From Podospora bellae-mahoneyi (lineage: Eukaryota > Ascomycota > Sordariomycetes > Sordariales > Podosporaceae): a DNA stretch of 64,000 nt. The notes beneath the pieces were generated by a model that was not told the DNA's origin, did no database searches, and was given only the letters and a program-made list of their open reading frames with translations. Shown here in pieces: positions 10,879 through 20,849 of this stretch (the stretch's first letter is position 1; each line of letters begins with the position of its first letter). The stretch spans positions 372,001 to 436,000 of the forward strand of contig NW_026946360.1 of assembly GCF_035222275.1 (NCBI RefSeq). The letters are read 5' to 3'. The position numbers were made by a program, and so were the translations under genes.

Positions 10879-12068
10879 CTAGTCCACGCGTATGGAGTAA
10901 TGAGCCCTGTACCGCGGCCTCTTCGTATGATAGTCCCAGTTCAAGCACTGGCACCATGCGATACCGTCTTGAAATGTTGGGTTGAAATGCCACCCAGGAG
11001 TCCAGTTGACTAACACCGGCGTCCAACCTCCAAAAATTGACGCGATCAAACTGTCGCCCAGTTCCATTTCTAGATCCCCCCCATAGAACGGCTCGTATAA
11101 CCGTCTGTTCATAGCCCGGAAGTCCTGCCAGTAAATGACATGGGCAAGTCTGCTTCTTCGTCAGCACGTATTCACTGTATCTGGGCTCTCCCTCCGGCCC
11201 GACTCACTCATGAAGCATGGTAACAGCAGCCATAAACGCCGTCCTGCAATATTCCTCCCGACCTCGTCCCCCCATCACCCTCAGGTCATACAACCTCCTC
11301 GCGAACGGCCTCATGAGCAGCACCGTCAGAGTCCTCCCCTTTTCCCCCCTCAACTTGGCTAGCTTGTCATACTCGATGATCAAGTCAGGCAAGTCGATCT
11401 TGTGCTTTTCCCCCGGAGTGTGAGGATACCGGGGTGTATATCCATACGCCCGTTTGGTGTGTACAATGTTGTCATCTAAACTCCATCTAACCCGGCTGGT
11501 GAGCTCCTCACTCCGAAGCTTCTCGGCAGCAAGCTGACACCAGTACTGGCGCATTGCAGGTGTGGCCCAACGGGCTTTGTGATGGCGGACAATGACCAAG
11601 GGGGTTTTGTCTTGGTCCTTTTGCCGGTCGTTTTCGACAAATGGGCGCAGATAGCCGGCGTAGGAAGAGGAGAATATATCCTCTATGAAGAAGTCTGAGA
11701 ACCAGGGCAACGCCTCACGCTCGAGGATGCGGCTGGCGAGTAGCAGGGGTTGGTGGAGTTCCGGGATGAGGACCTCATCGGAGGGGCCATCGTCGCTGGG
11801 TATTGATGGTGCTGGGATCCAGTTGCTGAGGATAGGGTGGACTTCGCCAGTGAGGTCACACGGGGAGGTGATGTTTGTTCCTTTGACGAGTCAGCACTTT
11901 TCAGCTCGAGGGCAACGAGAGGCAACGCAAATTCTCACGAATGGCACCGCACAGTTCCAACTCGGTTTCGTCCCAGTCTTTGCCTTCGCCGTGGTTAGCT
12001 GGCCCCTCGTCGGAGCCATAATCTTCTTGAATGGCCTCATCAGGCGGTTGGTAGTATATATGTGACAT
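10879..12068 (-). CDS. Orphan protein with zincin motif HELAH
   Basis: Three exons: 12068-11939, 11880-11208 and 11149-10879, with two 58-nt introns (GTGAGA/AAG with branch GCTGAC, and GTGAGT/CAG with branch GCTGAC). The product is 357 residues. After splicing, the sequence reads AFMAAVTMLHELAHVIYW, a HExxH zinc-metallopeptidase signature at residues 267-271, followed about 26 residues later by LEMELGDS, whose Glu 297 could be the third zinc ligand. The second intron lies inside the motif, between the second and third base of the Glu codon. The N-terminal half is hydrophilic with a conserved-looking core (ALPWFSDFFIEDIF). Peptidase activity is inferred from the motif. The frame is open upstream to ATG 12371 (458 residues), but that leaves only 33 nt to the upstream gene, so 12068 is preferred; this start is uncertain. 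Confidence 0.72.
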
Positions 12069-12404
12069 TGCAGTGGTGATTTCTAGACATCTTGGTGATC
12101 GGCAGGGGGCCTGCCAGCTGTAGATTTGATGTTTTACAAGACGGGCGGAAGTCATCAAGGTTCTTTGTTGTCTCGGATAGCCCCAAATCCAAGTGGAATG
12201 TGAGGTGCGGTCAAACAATGCCGCGCGCATCTCTAACCGTTGGCTCACCAAGCGAGCAATGGTGGCGTTGATGCCTCCTTGTTCTGAAAACGGAATCTCC
12301 GTCTCTGGTAATTTCTTGATTATCTTCACCACACCAAGAATGCCATTGTCTAGGTAGGTATTACTTGACATTTTTAACTTTTCTCTCCAAACATCCACCA
12401 CGAC
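12069..12404. other. Short intergenic or N-terminal extension
   Basis: Open on the minus strand in the frame of the downstream metallopeptidase-like gene (ATG at 12371). It could code for about 101 more residues or be 5' UTR and promoter. The sequence alone does not decide. Confidence 0.4.
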
Positions 12405-13384
12405 CTAATGCTCGTACTCCATCTCCTTGCCCTTCATCAGCGCCCAAAACTCCTCCACAATCTTCTTCTGCTCCTCCTCCCCACCTTGCCTAACAGCAAT
12501 ATACTTCCTGTCATCCACCGCCGGATCCCACACCCCCGGGTTCCCGCCCGCCATCCTACCGCCCGCTTCCTCAAGAATACACCACCCAGCCGCCACATCC
12601 CAAGCATAACAGCCCCCTTCCCAGTAAACATCCATCACCCCCGCCGCCGTATAGCAAATATTCAGCGCCGCGCTCCCCATACTCCTCACTGCACCAGCCA
12701 TCGCACCGCCCGTCGCCTTGGAAGCCGTCAGCTGCTTGTACACCTCCAGCTTCAAGTCAAAGTTGTGCCCGTCCCTCTGACTCCCGAACTCGATCCCCAC
12801 CAACGCCGTCTCCAAACTCCCCAGCTTCCTCCCAGGCCTCAGCGGCAATTGCTGCGGCTTCCCCTGCCCCTGACCAGGTGCCAAAGAAAAGTTGTCCACC
12901 ATGAACGCACCCTGTCCCTTGATTGCAGAGAACAAGACATCAGAGAAGGGGTTGTACACCACGCCCACCTGGGGCTTCCTGCCCAGGGTGAACCCCAGCG
13001 AGATGCAAGCAAGCGGGAAACCGTGGATGAAGTTTTGGGTCCCGTCGATCGGGTCGCAGATGAAGGTGGGCGCGTCGGTGACCTTGGTTACCCCCTTTAC
13101 GTAGGATTCCTCACCGACGAAGGAGAAGGTGGGGTATTCCTTTGTGAGGATCGAGTTGACGAGGTCCTCGATGCGCTTGTCTGTTTCCGTGACTACGTCG
13201 ACGGCTGAGACGACGGGGTCAGTAAACCGTGAATAGTGCTGTAAGTTGCCAGTGGTTGAATACCGTTCATCTTCTCGTCTGTCTCGAGTTCCTTGCCGGT
13301 GGCATTGCGCATGATCTCGCCTGCCTGGCGGGCGATGGCGATGAGGGAGTCATGGATGGCGGCGAGGTTGATGCTGTCTGCCAT
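12405..13384 (-). CDS. Inositol monophosphatase
   Basis: Two exons, 13384-13264 and 13204-12405, with a 59-nt intron (GTATTC/CAG, branch TACTGAC); 306 residues. All metal-binding motifs of the inositol monophosphatase family are present: GEES at residues 71-74, DPIDGTQNFIHGFP from Asp 91 (Asp 91, Asp 94), and YAWDVAAGW with Asp 243. The fold and size match cytosolic Mg2+-dependent, lithium-sensitive IMPases that hydrolyse myo-inositol-1-phosphate, feeding inositol to phosphoinositide synthesis. A related QutG-type role cannot be excluded, but no quinate genes are nearby. The gene is in tandem with the metallopeptidase-like gene with very little space between. Confidence 0.93.
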
Positions 13385-14079
13385 TTTGAAGGTGTTTGCA
13401 CTTGGACTCACTAAAGAGAACGAGCTTTGTATAGGTTGAATAAGTGCCCCTATTTGTGTGCTGAGATCCAAGTGACCCCTGGAGTTGTAATGTGAGGTGA
13501 GGTTGCGGGGGTGGGGAAGCTTCCCCAACATCAATGTCAGGGGCTCCACTCGAGGTTTGGCCGCTCAAGTCGATAAAAAGGCGGAATGGTCACTCGTCAA
13601 TTGATGCATCTGAACATTAGATCAAGACCCAATGAACCCTGCTGTTAGTCATGTTGGTTGGTTCAAGACAAAGAAAGCGAGCTGCTCCCACCATAAAAAT
13701 GTACAACCTCGGGCAATGCAAGGCAATGGGCGGAGCGAGTTGCCCAAGTGATCATACATGAGATGCAATTTAGACCTCACAGATATGCGGCTCCTGTCCA
13801 ATACCGATACCACGTGGGCCTATTCTCATAGACTCGATCATTAACAACCATAAGTACAAGAAAAGGAATACAAACTACCAACGGGGATCACGAGAACAAA
13901 AGCCAACCAGCCAGCCGTCCAACTCCCCATGCTTTGATGTGCCTACCAACCCATCCTTATCCATATTCAATTACTCGGACTGTACCTCCCTCGGAGAATA
14001 AAGAGACAGATTGTTCCTTCGATCGTTTCCACAATTCTCACAGTTCCATCCCTGGCCCCATTTCTCCTCCTTAACACAT
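13385..14079. other. Intergenic, promoter of the monophosphatase
   Basis: About 0.7 kb between two minus-strand genes. No open frame, repeat or RNA gene is supported. Confidence 0.5.
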
Positions 14080-14842
14080 TTACATGTTCTCCCGAAAAAT
14101 GGATCTCCTCTCCGTGGGGCTGTTATCCTCCTGCTGCCTTCCCTGTTGCCCTTGCTGCTGCTTCCTCGCCGCAAAACTGGTCTCAACCGCCATCGGCCTC
14201 GGGGACACCCCTCTAAGCGAAATGTTGCTCGGCTCGGCATCGTCCCCAAACGGATTTGGCTTCAGCTGAGGCTGAGGCTCACGCTGGGTCGACCTTCCTC
14301 TTCTTTCTTCTTGCTCCTCAGGATCACGGGGCACATTCATCTGATATCCCTCCCCATCTGTAGCAGCTCCTGGCGGAGGGCGGAGTCCCAATTCCCGCTC
14401 TTCTTCATAGGGGTTGTAATCGCCCACGCGGGCATCCCAGGCAGAGTCATCAAGTGATCTGAAGCCTTGGCCGCCTCCACCGGAGTACCCTGCGTTGTAC
14501 GAGGAGGAGCCTTCGTATGCGCCGGCCGCGGTGCGGGTGTTGCGGGCCTGCTTGATCCGGCGCAATTTATCGTTGAACCATCCCTTGATGCCGCCTGGTG
14601 CGGGAGTTGGGCCGTACGAGGAGGACGACGAGGATCCAAGAAAGGGTATGTAGGAACTCAAAGGGGGTGGTGGGAGCTATAAGACACAAGCTATCAATGG
14701 ACGGGTCACAACTGAAGCTGGAGAAACACACAAAACATACACCTAACCGTTGCGCCCTAATTCGTGATAAGACAATCCATCCAACCCCGGCTGCTATTAA
14801 AAGCAGAATAATCACCAGGATGGCAACGCCTGCTGGGTGCAT
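14080..14842 (-). CDS. Single-pass membrane protein, conserved fungal, unknown
   Basis: Two exons, 14842-14741 and 14676-14080, with a 64-nt intron. The donor is GTATGT rather than the overlapping GTGTAT, because only it keeps frame into the Leu-Pro-rich second exon. The product is 232 residues. Residues 1-34 are almost all hydrophobic (MHPAGVAILVIILLLIAAGVGW) and form one transmembrane segment with no charged N-terminus. The basic RIRAQRLG then points to a cytosolic tail. The tail carries a conserved-looking block (GGIKGWFNDKLRRIKQ) and is otherwise Ser/Pro/Gln-rich. The family is one I recall as conserved in filamentous fungi without a known role. No signal peptidase site is evident. Confidence 0.82.
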
Positions 14843-15894
14843 CTTGTGTTTCTGTGGTTCGGTTGTCCAAAATCGATCGATAGAGTGCGACAAACGTCGA
14901 TGGTAGAATATTGTGTCGTCGTTAAGCCGTGGTGTAAGGGTCAGGCGATCGATGCAACATTGACATTGGCAGCTTCTAGAGTTTCCAAAACATCCAAAGC
15001 GACGTTGCGCTCTGACCCGGATCCAGTCGGCCGGTTTGACCAGGAACGAGACGCAGTAAAGCCGAGCGGGCGTACAAGTGGTGTGCGTTTGCGCGTTGCG
15101 TGGCAGTGGGCAGGCAGAGTGAAACAGGAAGAGCTGACTGTGATAGAGGCAAGGTTTCGATGCTAATCGCTATGAAGGCCAGGAGAAGCAATGGTGGGAA
15201 AAAACGCAGCGCAACAACCCACAACTTGCAACGGTTGCCCTGTGTAACAATTCTTCTCACCTTTCCTTCCCTGCTCGTTCCCGTCGCTCCGCGAAAAGTC
15301 ACTGCAGAAGTCACTCGTTTTTGTTCCCGGAAGCGCCGCCGCGGCCGAAAGCAGCGACGCAACCAGTTCCACCTTTTCCCCTCCGTTGCCGAGCTTCTCA
15401 GCTGCCCCGCTATCTGCCAAGAGTATCCAGACCGCGCCGTGGCGGAGAATGACGAAAACCAAGCCTCGCCAAGAGATGCGATCTTGGTGGATACGTAGAG
15501 ACCCCTTGGGCTTCATGAAATGGAGCTTCATGAAGAGGAAGATGGTTCGGGCATGCTGGCAACCACGCAAGCTCATTTTGGCATTCTGATGTTCTAGAAG
15601 GTTATGAAGCTTGGTACGACCCTGAAACACGAGGCCTCAACTTCAATCGCACGATAGCATGGCCCAATCTCGGACTTGAAATCCAAGCCCAGCTTCCATA
15701 GGTACTGCTCAAAGCCACCGTCCTCCTCACCCTCAGCCGCACTTCACTGCCCTTACCCACGGTCCCCCTATTGGTCTGGTTGTCAAGGGCCAAGATCTCA
15801 TACACACCACTACCAAAGACTGCGACACCCAATCATGATATACTACAAGGGTATCTACGAGATATGCAAAGACAAATCATCAATCATTTCGGTG
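14843..15894. other. Intergenic, no gene supported
   Basis: About 1.05 kb between minus-strand genes; contains only short overlapping frames and no recognisable element. Confidence 0.5.
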
Positions 15895-17488
15895 CTAAGC
15901 CCAGCACTCTCCCCATTTCCCGCCCTTCCTCGCAAACTCCAACCCTTCCACAAACTGATCTAGTTTACACCTCCCAAAATCATCAGCCTCACAATTGTGC
16001 GGCTTCACCACTCTGCCGTTAACCAGGATCCTAACCAACTCTTCCCCGTTTCCTTTCGTCCCTCCACAAACCATCTTCTCAACATATATTCTGGCCGCAA
16101 AGGGTACCGTCCAAGCAGCACTAAACCCTCCTGCATCTTCCGGTTCCTGTCTCGTATTGTTAGTCAGGGGCTTCACCCCATTATACACTCCCAGCGCTCC
16201 CAAAATCCCCATCATATCATTATCATGGCTGAAATCGGCATACAGTTCCCTATCCAACGGGAACGTCTCCGGGCTCTCGTCCAGCGTCGAGTTCGTCGTC
16301 GTGTGATCCTCCACCGGCCTCCTCGTCAACCTAGCAATGAGCTCATTCACCCAGCCCACCCCCTGCGTAGGACCGAGCGGGTTCCCGGGACCATAACCGT
16401 AGTATTTCCCTAGTGACTCGTAGTAATCGTACAACTTCCATTCCTCTTCGGTGAACAAATCACAAAAGGGGGACAAGACACCGGTAGGCGAGGCAACAGT
16501 GTTGAACGGGCAGAGGTCCATCAAGCTGATCAAGTCTTCATTTGTGAGGTTGACACCGGGGAGGTTGGCGTTGATGCGGGCGTTGATGGGAGGTACAAAT
16601 GTCGCAAGGTAGGTGGCCTGGGCGGAGTCGCCTACCTCGGAATATTTCCCTCCTTTTTCGAATGCGTCGCATAGGCCGTGAGAGAGGGTGTTGTTGAGAC
16701 CCTTGGCCTCAGATATCTCAAGGATAGGAAGAGGCTTGTGAGGGAGGTTGGACGATTCATCCTTCTTGAGAGCAGTGTTGTAACCTTGAGTCCAGTTTTT
16801 GGCAGAGACCACCACTCTGTTCTGGTCCGAGGCGCGGACAAACGGAACTGATTTGCTGGCAAGGGATTGGTAGCGGTTGTAGAATTGGAGGCCTGAGTTG
16901 ACCATTTGGCGCTCGCCGAAGAGGGTGAGCTGGTCTGCGCCGAGACCAAATTTGTAGGTCTTGAGAAACTCGAATCCCGATCCATAGCGTTCGGCATTCT
17001 CCTGAATCCGGTTGACGAGGTAGATGTACTGGACCGACTTTCCAAGAGTTGGGTCCCTGGCGCCATGGCGAGAGAGGACCTGCGCAAAGGTCAACTCGCA
17101 GTCTTGGGGAATAGCTGGGTCGATCTCGGAAGGGACGGCAAAGTACGGCGAGTACTGTCCCCATGAGTGGGAAATATTGGCATCACATTGGAATCCCAGA
17201 TCTGGGGTATCGCACTTGCGCAAACGACGCGGTCGGCCGTTGGAACCGTCTGTTGCCTGACTGTTCAACAGTTAGTGAGGTTTCTAGAAGAAGTGGATTC
17301 CCGACTTACATGAACAGCAGGCCCAGGATTGCCAGAATAGTCACAAACATCGCAACTATCAACAATCGCAGTTTGCGTTTGTGCTCATGCTCCCGGAAAA
17401 CCCGTCTCTGTCCAGCAGATAACTCATCCTCCGGAAGTGAAGTATACTCAGGCCTTCCACCCGGAAATAACGAACGAATCCAATCCAT
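15895..17488 (-). CDS. Membrane-anchored histidine acid phosphatase (phytase-like)
   Basis: Two exons, 17488-17310 and 17260-15895, with a 49-nt intron (GTAAGT/CAG); 514 residues. The catalytic signature RHGARDPT has its nucleophile His at residue 125, and the distal acid HD pair is in FSHDNDMMG (His 405, Asp 406). Both are hallmarks of histidine acid phosphatases of the 3-phytase type (clade 2). Secreted fungal phytases have a cleavable signal peptide, whereas here a 42-residue hydrophilic head precedes one membrane segment ([20 protein letters not shown], about 41-60). This predicts a type II membrane protein with the enzyme outside or in the vacuole/secretory lumen. The substrate (phytate versus other phosphomonoesters) is not decided by sequence. 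Confidence 0.9.
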
Positions 17489-19148
17489 AGTCGCAGTCAA
17501 AGTAACATGAGCTCAAAGGTTATAGGTTGGGGTCAATGGGTAGACCGGTCGAGATCCATCACGAGAGCCTCCTTCCGAATGTAGATCAGGTTGAGATGGA
17601 AAGATACATTTGGAACGTTCATGAACGACCAAAAACCCTGCCACGTGGTTCAGGCATCAAATTCCAGTGGTCGGATGCCAAGATGTCGAAAGAACGACAA
17701 ACCTTCTGTGACGTTTCAGACCATGTGGCCCGTGCACAGCAGCTTAATCCCGGTATAAGCCACCCGCTGTCAACTTTCAAGTTTTACAGAACACCATTCG
17801 GTAGGGCATCAATAGGTCCAACCCGCCAACGTCCTCGACCGAGATGGCTGGCTCATCGGCGACCGCTAGGCTATGCGACTAGGATCTTTGGAACCTTCGG
17901 ACGGATTCGTCGAACCAATAAGACCTGTGACCTTCTGGGTTCTAATCACTTGATGGCCCTCCTTGTTCCTCCTGATCTGACACGACGCAAGTGCGCACAT
18001 ACCAGGTCCCACCCAGTCAAGCGATGACCGAGTCACCAGCTACTCCCAAGAAGTTCGCCTTACGAGATGGAAATGTCAAGCCTTGCTTTACGGGAATCTG
18101 CTGTCCGATCTTAGGTCATATAGGCTTGACGTTCCCGTCAACACCCACCGTGAAGCTCAGCGGTTGGCAAAAGTCCGATCTGGTGGCTCACAGCCACTTG
18201 TCAACAACATGGTCATGGCACTATTTTCTCACCACTGTATAGCCACCACTTATGTTGCGTAGGTCCCTGCCTTCTAGACGAAATATCACCGCTCCTAAAA
18301 AGCAAACTTGACTCATAGGTACCTGACCTTCATACAATGCATTCTGTTGCCCTGTTCATGTAGCCAACCATTGTGTAAATCATATTACGAAGAGGTATAG
18401 TAACCAACAGGACGGTGCAATTCAGCTCTCTTCTTGAATTCTGGTTCGGTTTTGAGTTTAAAACTATCAAACATCCTCTCGAGGACTTTTTGATGGCTTT
18501 TGTCAAGTGCCACCCTCACAGCACCCTCAGTACCCCCACGCCGCTCGATCAGTAGAGTTAGGAAATTCCCAAGCCTCTAACTCCAAACTGTCACGGCTGT
18601 ATTGCATCAATTAAACTCCGATGCATCCTCACGGCGTCTGTCTCTTTGACAGCGCACCTCTGCCTCAATTGTACATTTCCATTAATATGTGACACAAGTG
18701 ACCTACCCGCCCGGCCAAAAAACATGTCGACAGGGGGCGGCGGCAGGCCGTCACGGCGACCCAAAAGTGTCTGATATTGACGCAGGCGTCTATTCTTGCA
18801 TCACACAAAATTATTGTAACAACAGCGTCTAGGGAAATTACAACGTCTTTTCGGATTTCCAGATCCAGCCCTCAAGGTGCGGTCAAAAATGCTACCTAAC
18901 AAACTATACCTAATATCACAAACAGAGAAAAACAAGAATGGTATCATAGAGTTCAAGATAGTAATACAATGGAATCAATCATCCTCCATTAAAACCCCTT
19001 TTTTGTTGTCAAAACCCCCCATTACAAAGTATTCCAAAAGGTCTCCCAGGCTCTGGCCTTCCCCCCCAACCCCCCCTAAAAAAGTTGCCTATTCTATACT
19101 GTCCAAATGCAAATGTGAATTGAACCGATGCAATAAAATTCCCCAAGC
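17489..19148. other. Intergenic, no gene supported
   Basis: About 1.66 kb. The part near 18800-19100 is A/T-richer and likely 3' flank of the minus-strand gene that ends at 19149. No RNA gene or element recognised. Confidence 0.5.
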
Positions 19149-20849
19149 TCAGAACGCAACACCCACACTCAACGGCCTGTGTCCATCCATCCCCATCGGA
19201 ACCCCCAGCCCAACCGCAGGCGCAATTCCCTTCTCCATCTTCATCTTCGGGGGTGGTGGGCTAGGTTGGAATGTCCTCGACTTGGCTTCCTTCTCCTCAA
19301 TGTCCTCCACCACAAACCTCACCCGTTGACTGAGCGGGGGTGTCTGCTTTGGCGTCTGTGTCTGCTTCACCCTCGGGCTGGAGCCAGGTGACCAGTTTGT
19401 GGTGGGGGCAGTCTTGGTATCTTCTTCCTCGGAAGTCGTCTCGTATGTGTAGACTGAGCTGGAAGTCTCCATGCTTGTTCGCGGCAGGCCCTCAGGCGGG
19501 GCGACGCACTGGTAAAAACCATCCGTCTCCTTGATCGGGCGGGGACTGGTGGTGACCAGGGTTGACTCATCGATGCTTCCTTCTCTGGTCGCGGGCTTTT
19601 GGAAGTTGTGCTGCTCGTCCGGGTTGAATAGCCAGCTAGAAACGCGGGAGAAGGACTTCTTCTTGCGAAGGGGAGGGCGGAGAATAAGAGGAAGGGGTGG
19701 TGCCAGAGGTCGGTCGAGATAGCTGTAGTCAGTTTGGTTGTTGTTGTTGTTGTCGGTAACCTCCTCATCATCGTAACGGGAGGGGCTATAAGGGGTATGT
19801 GGTGGGTGGGAGTTAAAGGCCGCTTGGGCCAACTCCATGGTTTTTCTCTGTGTATAAAGGTTGGTGCCGGTGTTTGCAGGCGCGGTGCTAGGCCGATCGG
19901 TGCTCAGTCTCTCGGCAAATGATGGAGCAGCAGCGGGCATCGCAGGAATGGAAGGAAGCGGATACAAGTCCTTCGGATCGATAGCCGTTGATGGCCTGCT
20001 GCCCAGGTAAATACTCTGTCTCTCAACAACCGAGTTGATCTCCGCCTGCAGCCGCTCCTTCTCTACCAGGGCGCTGGCGATGCGCGCCACGATTCTCTCG
20101 GTATTGGGAGCCGTAAAAGCACGAGCTCTGGACTTGGGCGGGATTCTCGGCGCTGTCATGACGGTAGACACATCGGATCCGGCAGAGCTTTGACGAACGT
20201 GCTTCCGCGGAATGTGAAAAGACATGACTGAGTAACTCCGTTCTGGGGCACCAACTGTCGTTGTGCTACTGGCATCCCACCGTGAGCTATTGGCCGTGTG
20301 AGCGCGCGGCGGTGGTGTGATAAAATTCTCTCCACGCTCGAGGTGAGGTAGGATGGGCGTAAGTCGGTTCTTTGGTGCGTAGATACTGAGCTCGAGTGGC
20401 CGAAATGAACGAACCCGCTGACGAGGAGCTGGCGGTGGTGTTGGTGTCGGATATTGAAACGACTCGGCAGTTAGATGTCGAAAGTTTGTTGGGCCCGAAA
20501 TTTGGAGCCGGCGAGTCGATGATGAAGTTGATGATGATGCGGGCTTCGAAAACCAGTTTCTCATGGAAGCATTATCCCGGCTGTACCTGCGCCCGCGGCT
20601 ATGGTCCCTTTCCCTCTCCAACGTCCTTTCGTATGTCTTCTCGCTAGGCCACTGTGGCCCTGCTGTTGGTGCTTGAATGGGAGCAGGTTGATCTCGCAGC
20701 ACGACGATCTTCCTTTCTGCGGTGCCTGTTACGTTTAGCATCCTGTCTGTAACTATTCCCAAGCCTTGATTCGACTCACTCGGGCGATCCTCCTCCTTGT
20801 CCTCAGCGCCGCAGCAGAATGTAACAGAGCTAAACCACGAGGCAACCAT
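19149..20849 (-). CDS. Disordered orphan protein
   Basis: Two exons, 20849-20780 and 20725-19149; 548 residues. The 54-nt intron (GTGAGT to AACAG) is a multiple of three and has no stop, so the unspliced frame also stays open; consensus ends make splicing likely. I see no known domain. The protein is Ser/Pro/Thr/Arg-rich, with a short helical segment (ERIVARIASALVEKERLQAEINSV, split in the text here only by position, about residues 250-275) and an Asn run encoded by a TTG/CAA repeat (19732-19753). The N-terminus (MVASWFSSVTFCCGAEDK) is hydrophobic with paired cysteines, which could be acylated. Conserved C-terminal pieces (RVRFVVEDIEEKEAK) suggest a regulatory or scaffold protein; no function is claimed. 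Confidence 0.75.
   Translation of the reverse strand: MVASWFSSVTFCCGAEDKEEDRPSESNQGLGIVTDRMLNVTGTAERKIVVLRDQPAPIQAPTAGPQWPSEKTYERTLERERDHSRGRRYSRDNASMRNWFSKPASSSTSSSTRRLQISGPTNFRHLTAESFQYPTPTPPPAPRQRVRSFRPLELSIYAPKNRLTPILPHLERGENFITPPPRAHTANSSRWDASSTTTVGAPERSYSVMSFHIPRKHVRQSSAGSDVSTVMTAPRIPPKSRARAFTAPNTERIVARIASALVEKERLQAEINSVVERQSIYLGSRPSTAIDPKDLYPLPSIPAMPAAAPSFAERLSTDRPSTAPANTGTNLYTQRKTMELAQAAFNSHPPHTPYSPSRYDDEEVTDNNNNNQTDYSYLDRPLAPPLPLILRPPLRKKKSFSRVSSWLFNPDEQHNFQKPATREGSIDESTLVTTSPRPIKETDGFYQCVAPPEGLPRTSMETSSSVYTYETTSEEEDTKTAPTTNWSPGSSPRVKQTQTPKQTPPLSQRVRFVVEDIEEKEAKSRTFQPSPPPPKMKMEKGIAPAVGLGVPMGMDGHRPLSVGVAF

Noticed and set aside
10469-11167. 232-codon minus-strand frame
   Set aside because: Overlaps the last exon of the metallopeptidase-like gene in another frame; the spliced frame gives the zinc motif and a better protein.
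12408-13208. 266-codon plus-strand open frame
   Set aside because: Antisense to the inositol monophosphatase, Pro/His/Arg-rich shadow sequence.
6623-17488. Secondary-metabolite gene cluster
   Set aside because: The run of minus-strand genes includes an MFS transporter, but there is no synthase, oxidase or pathway regulator among them.
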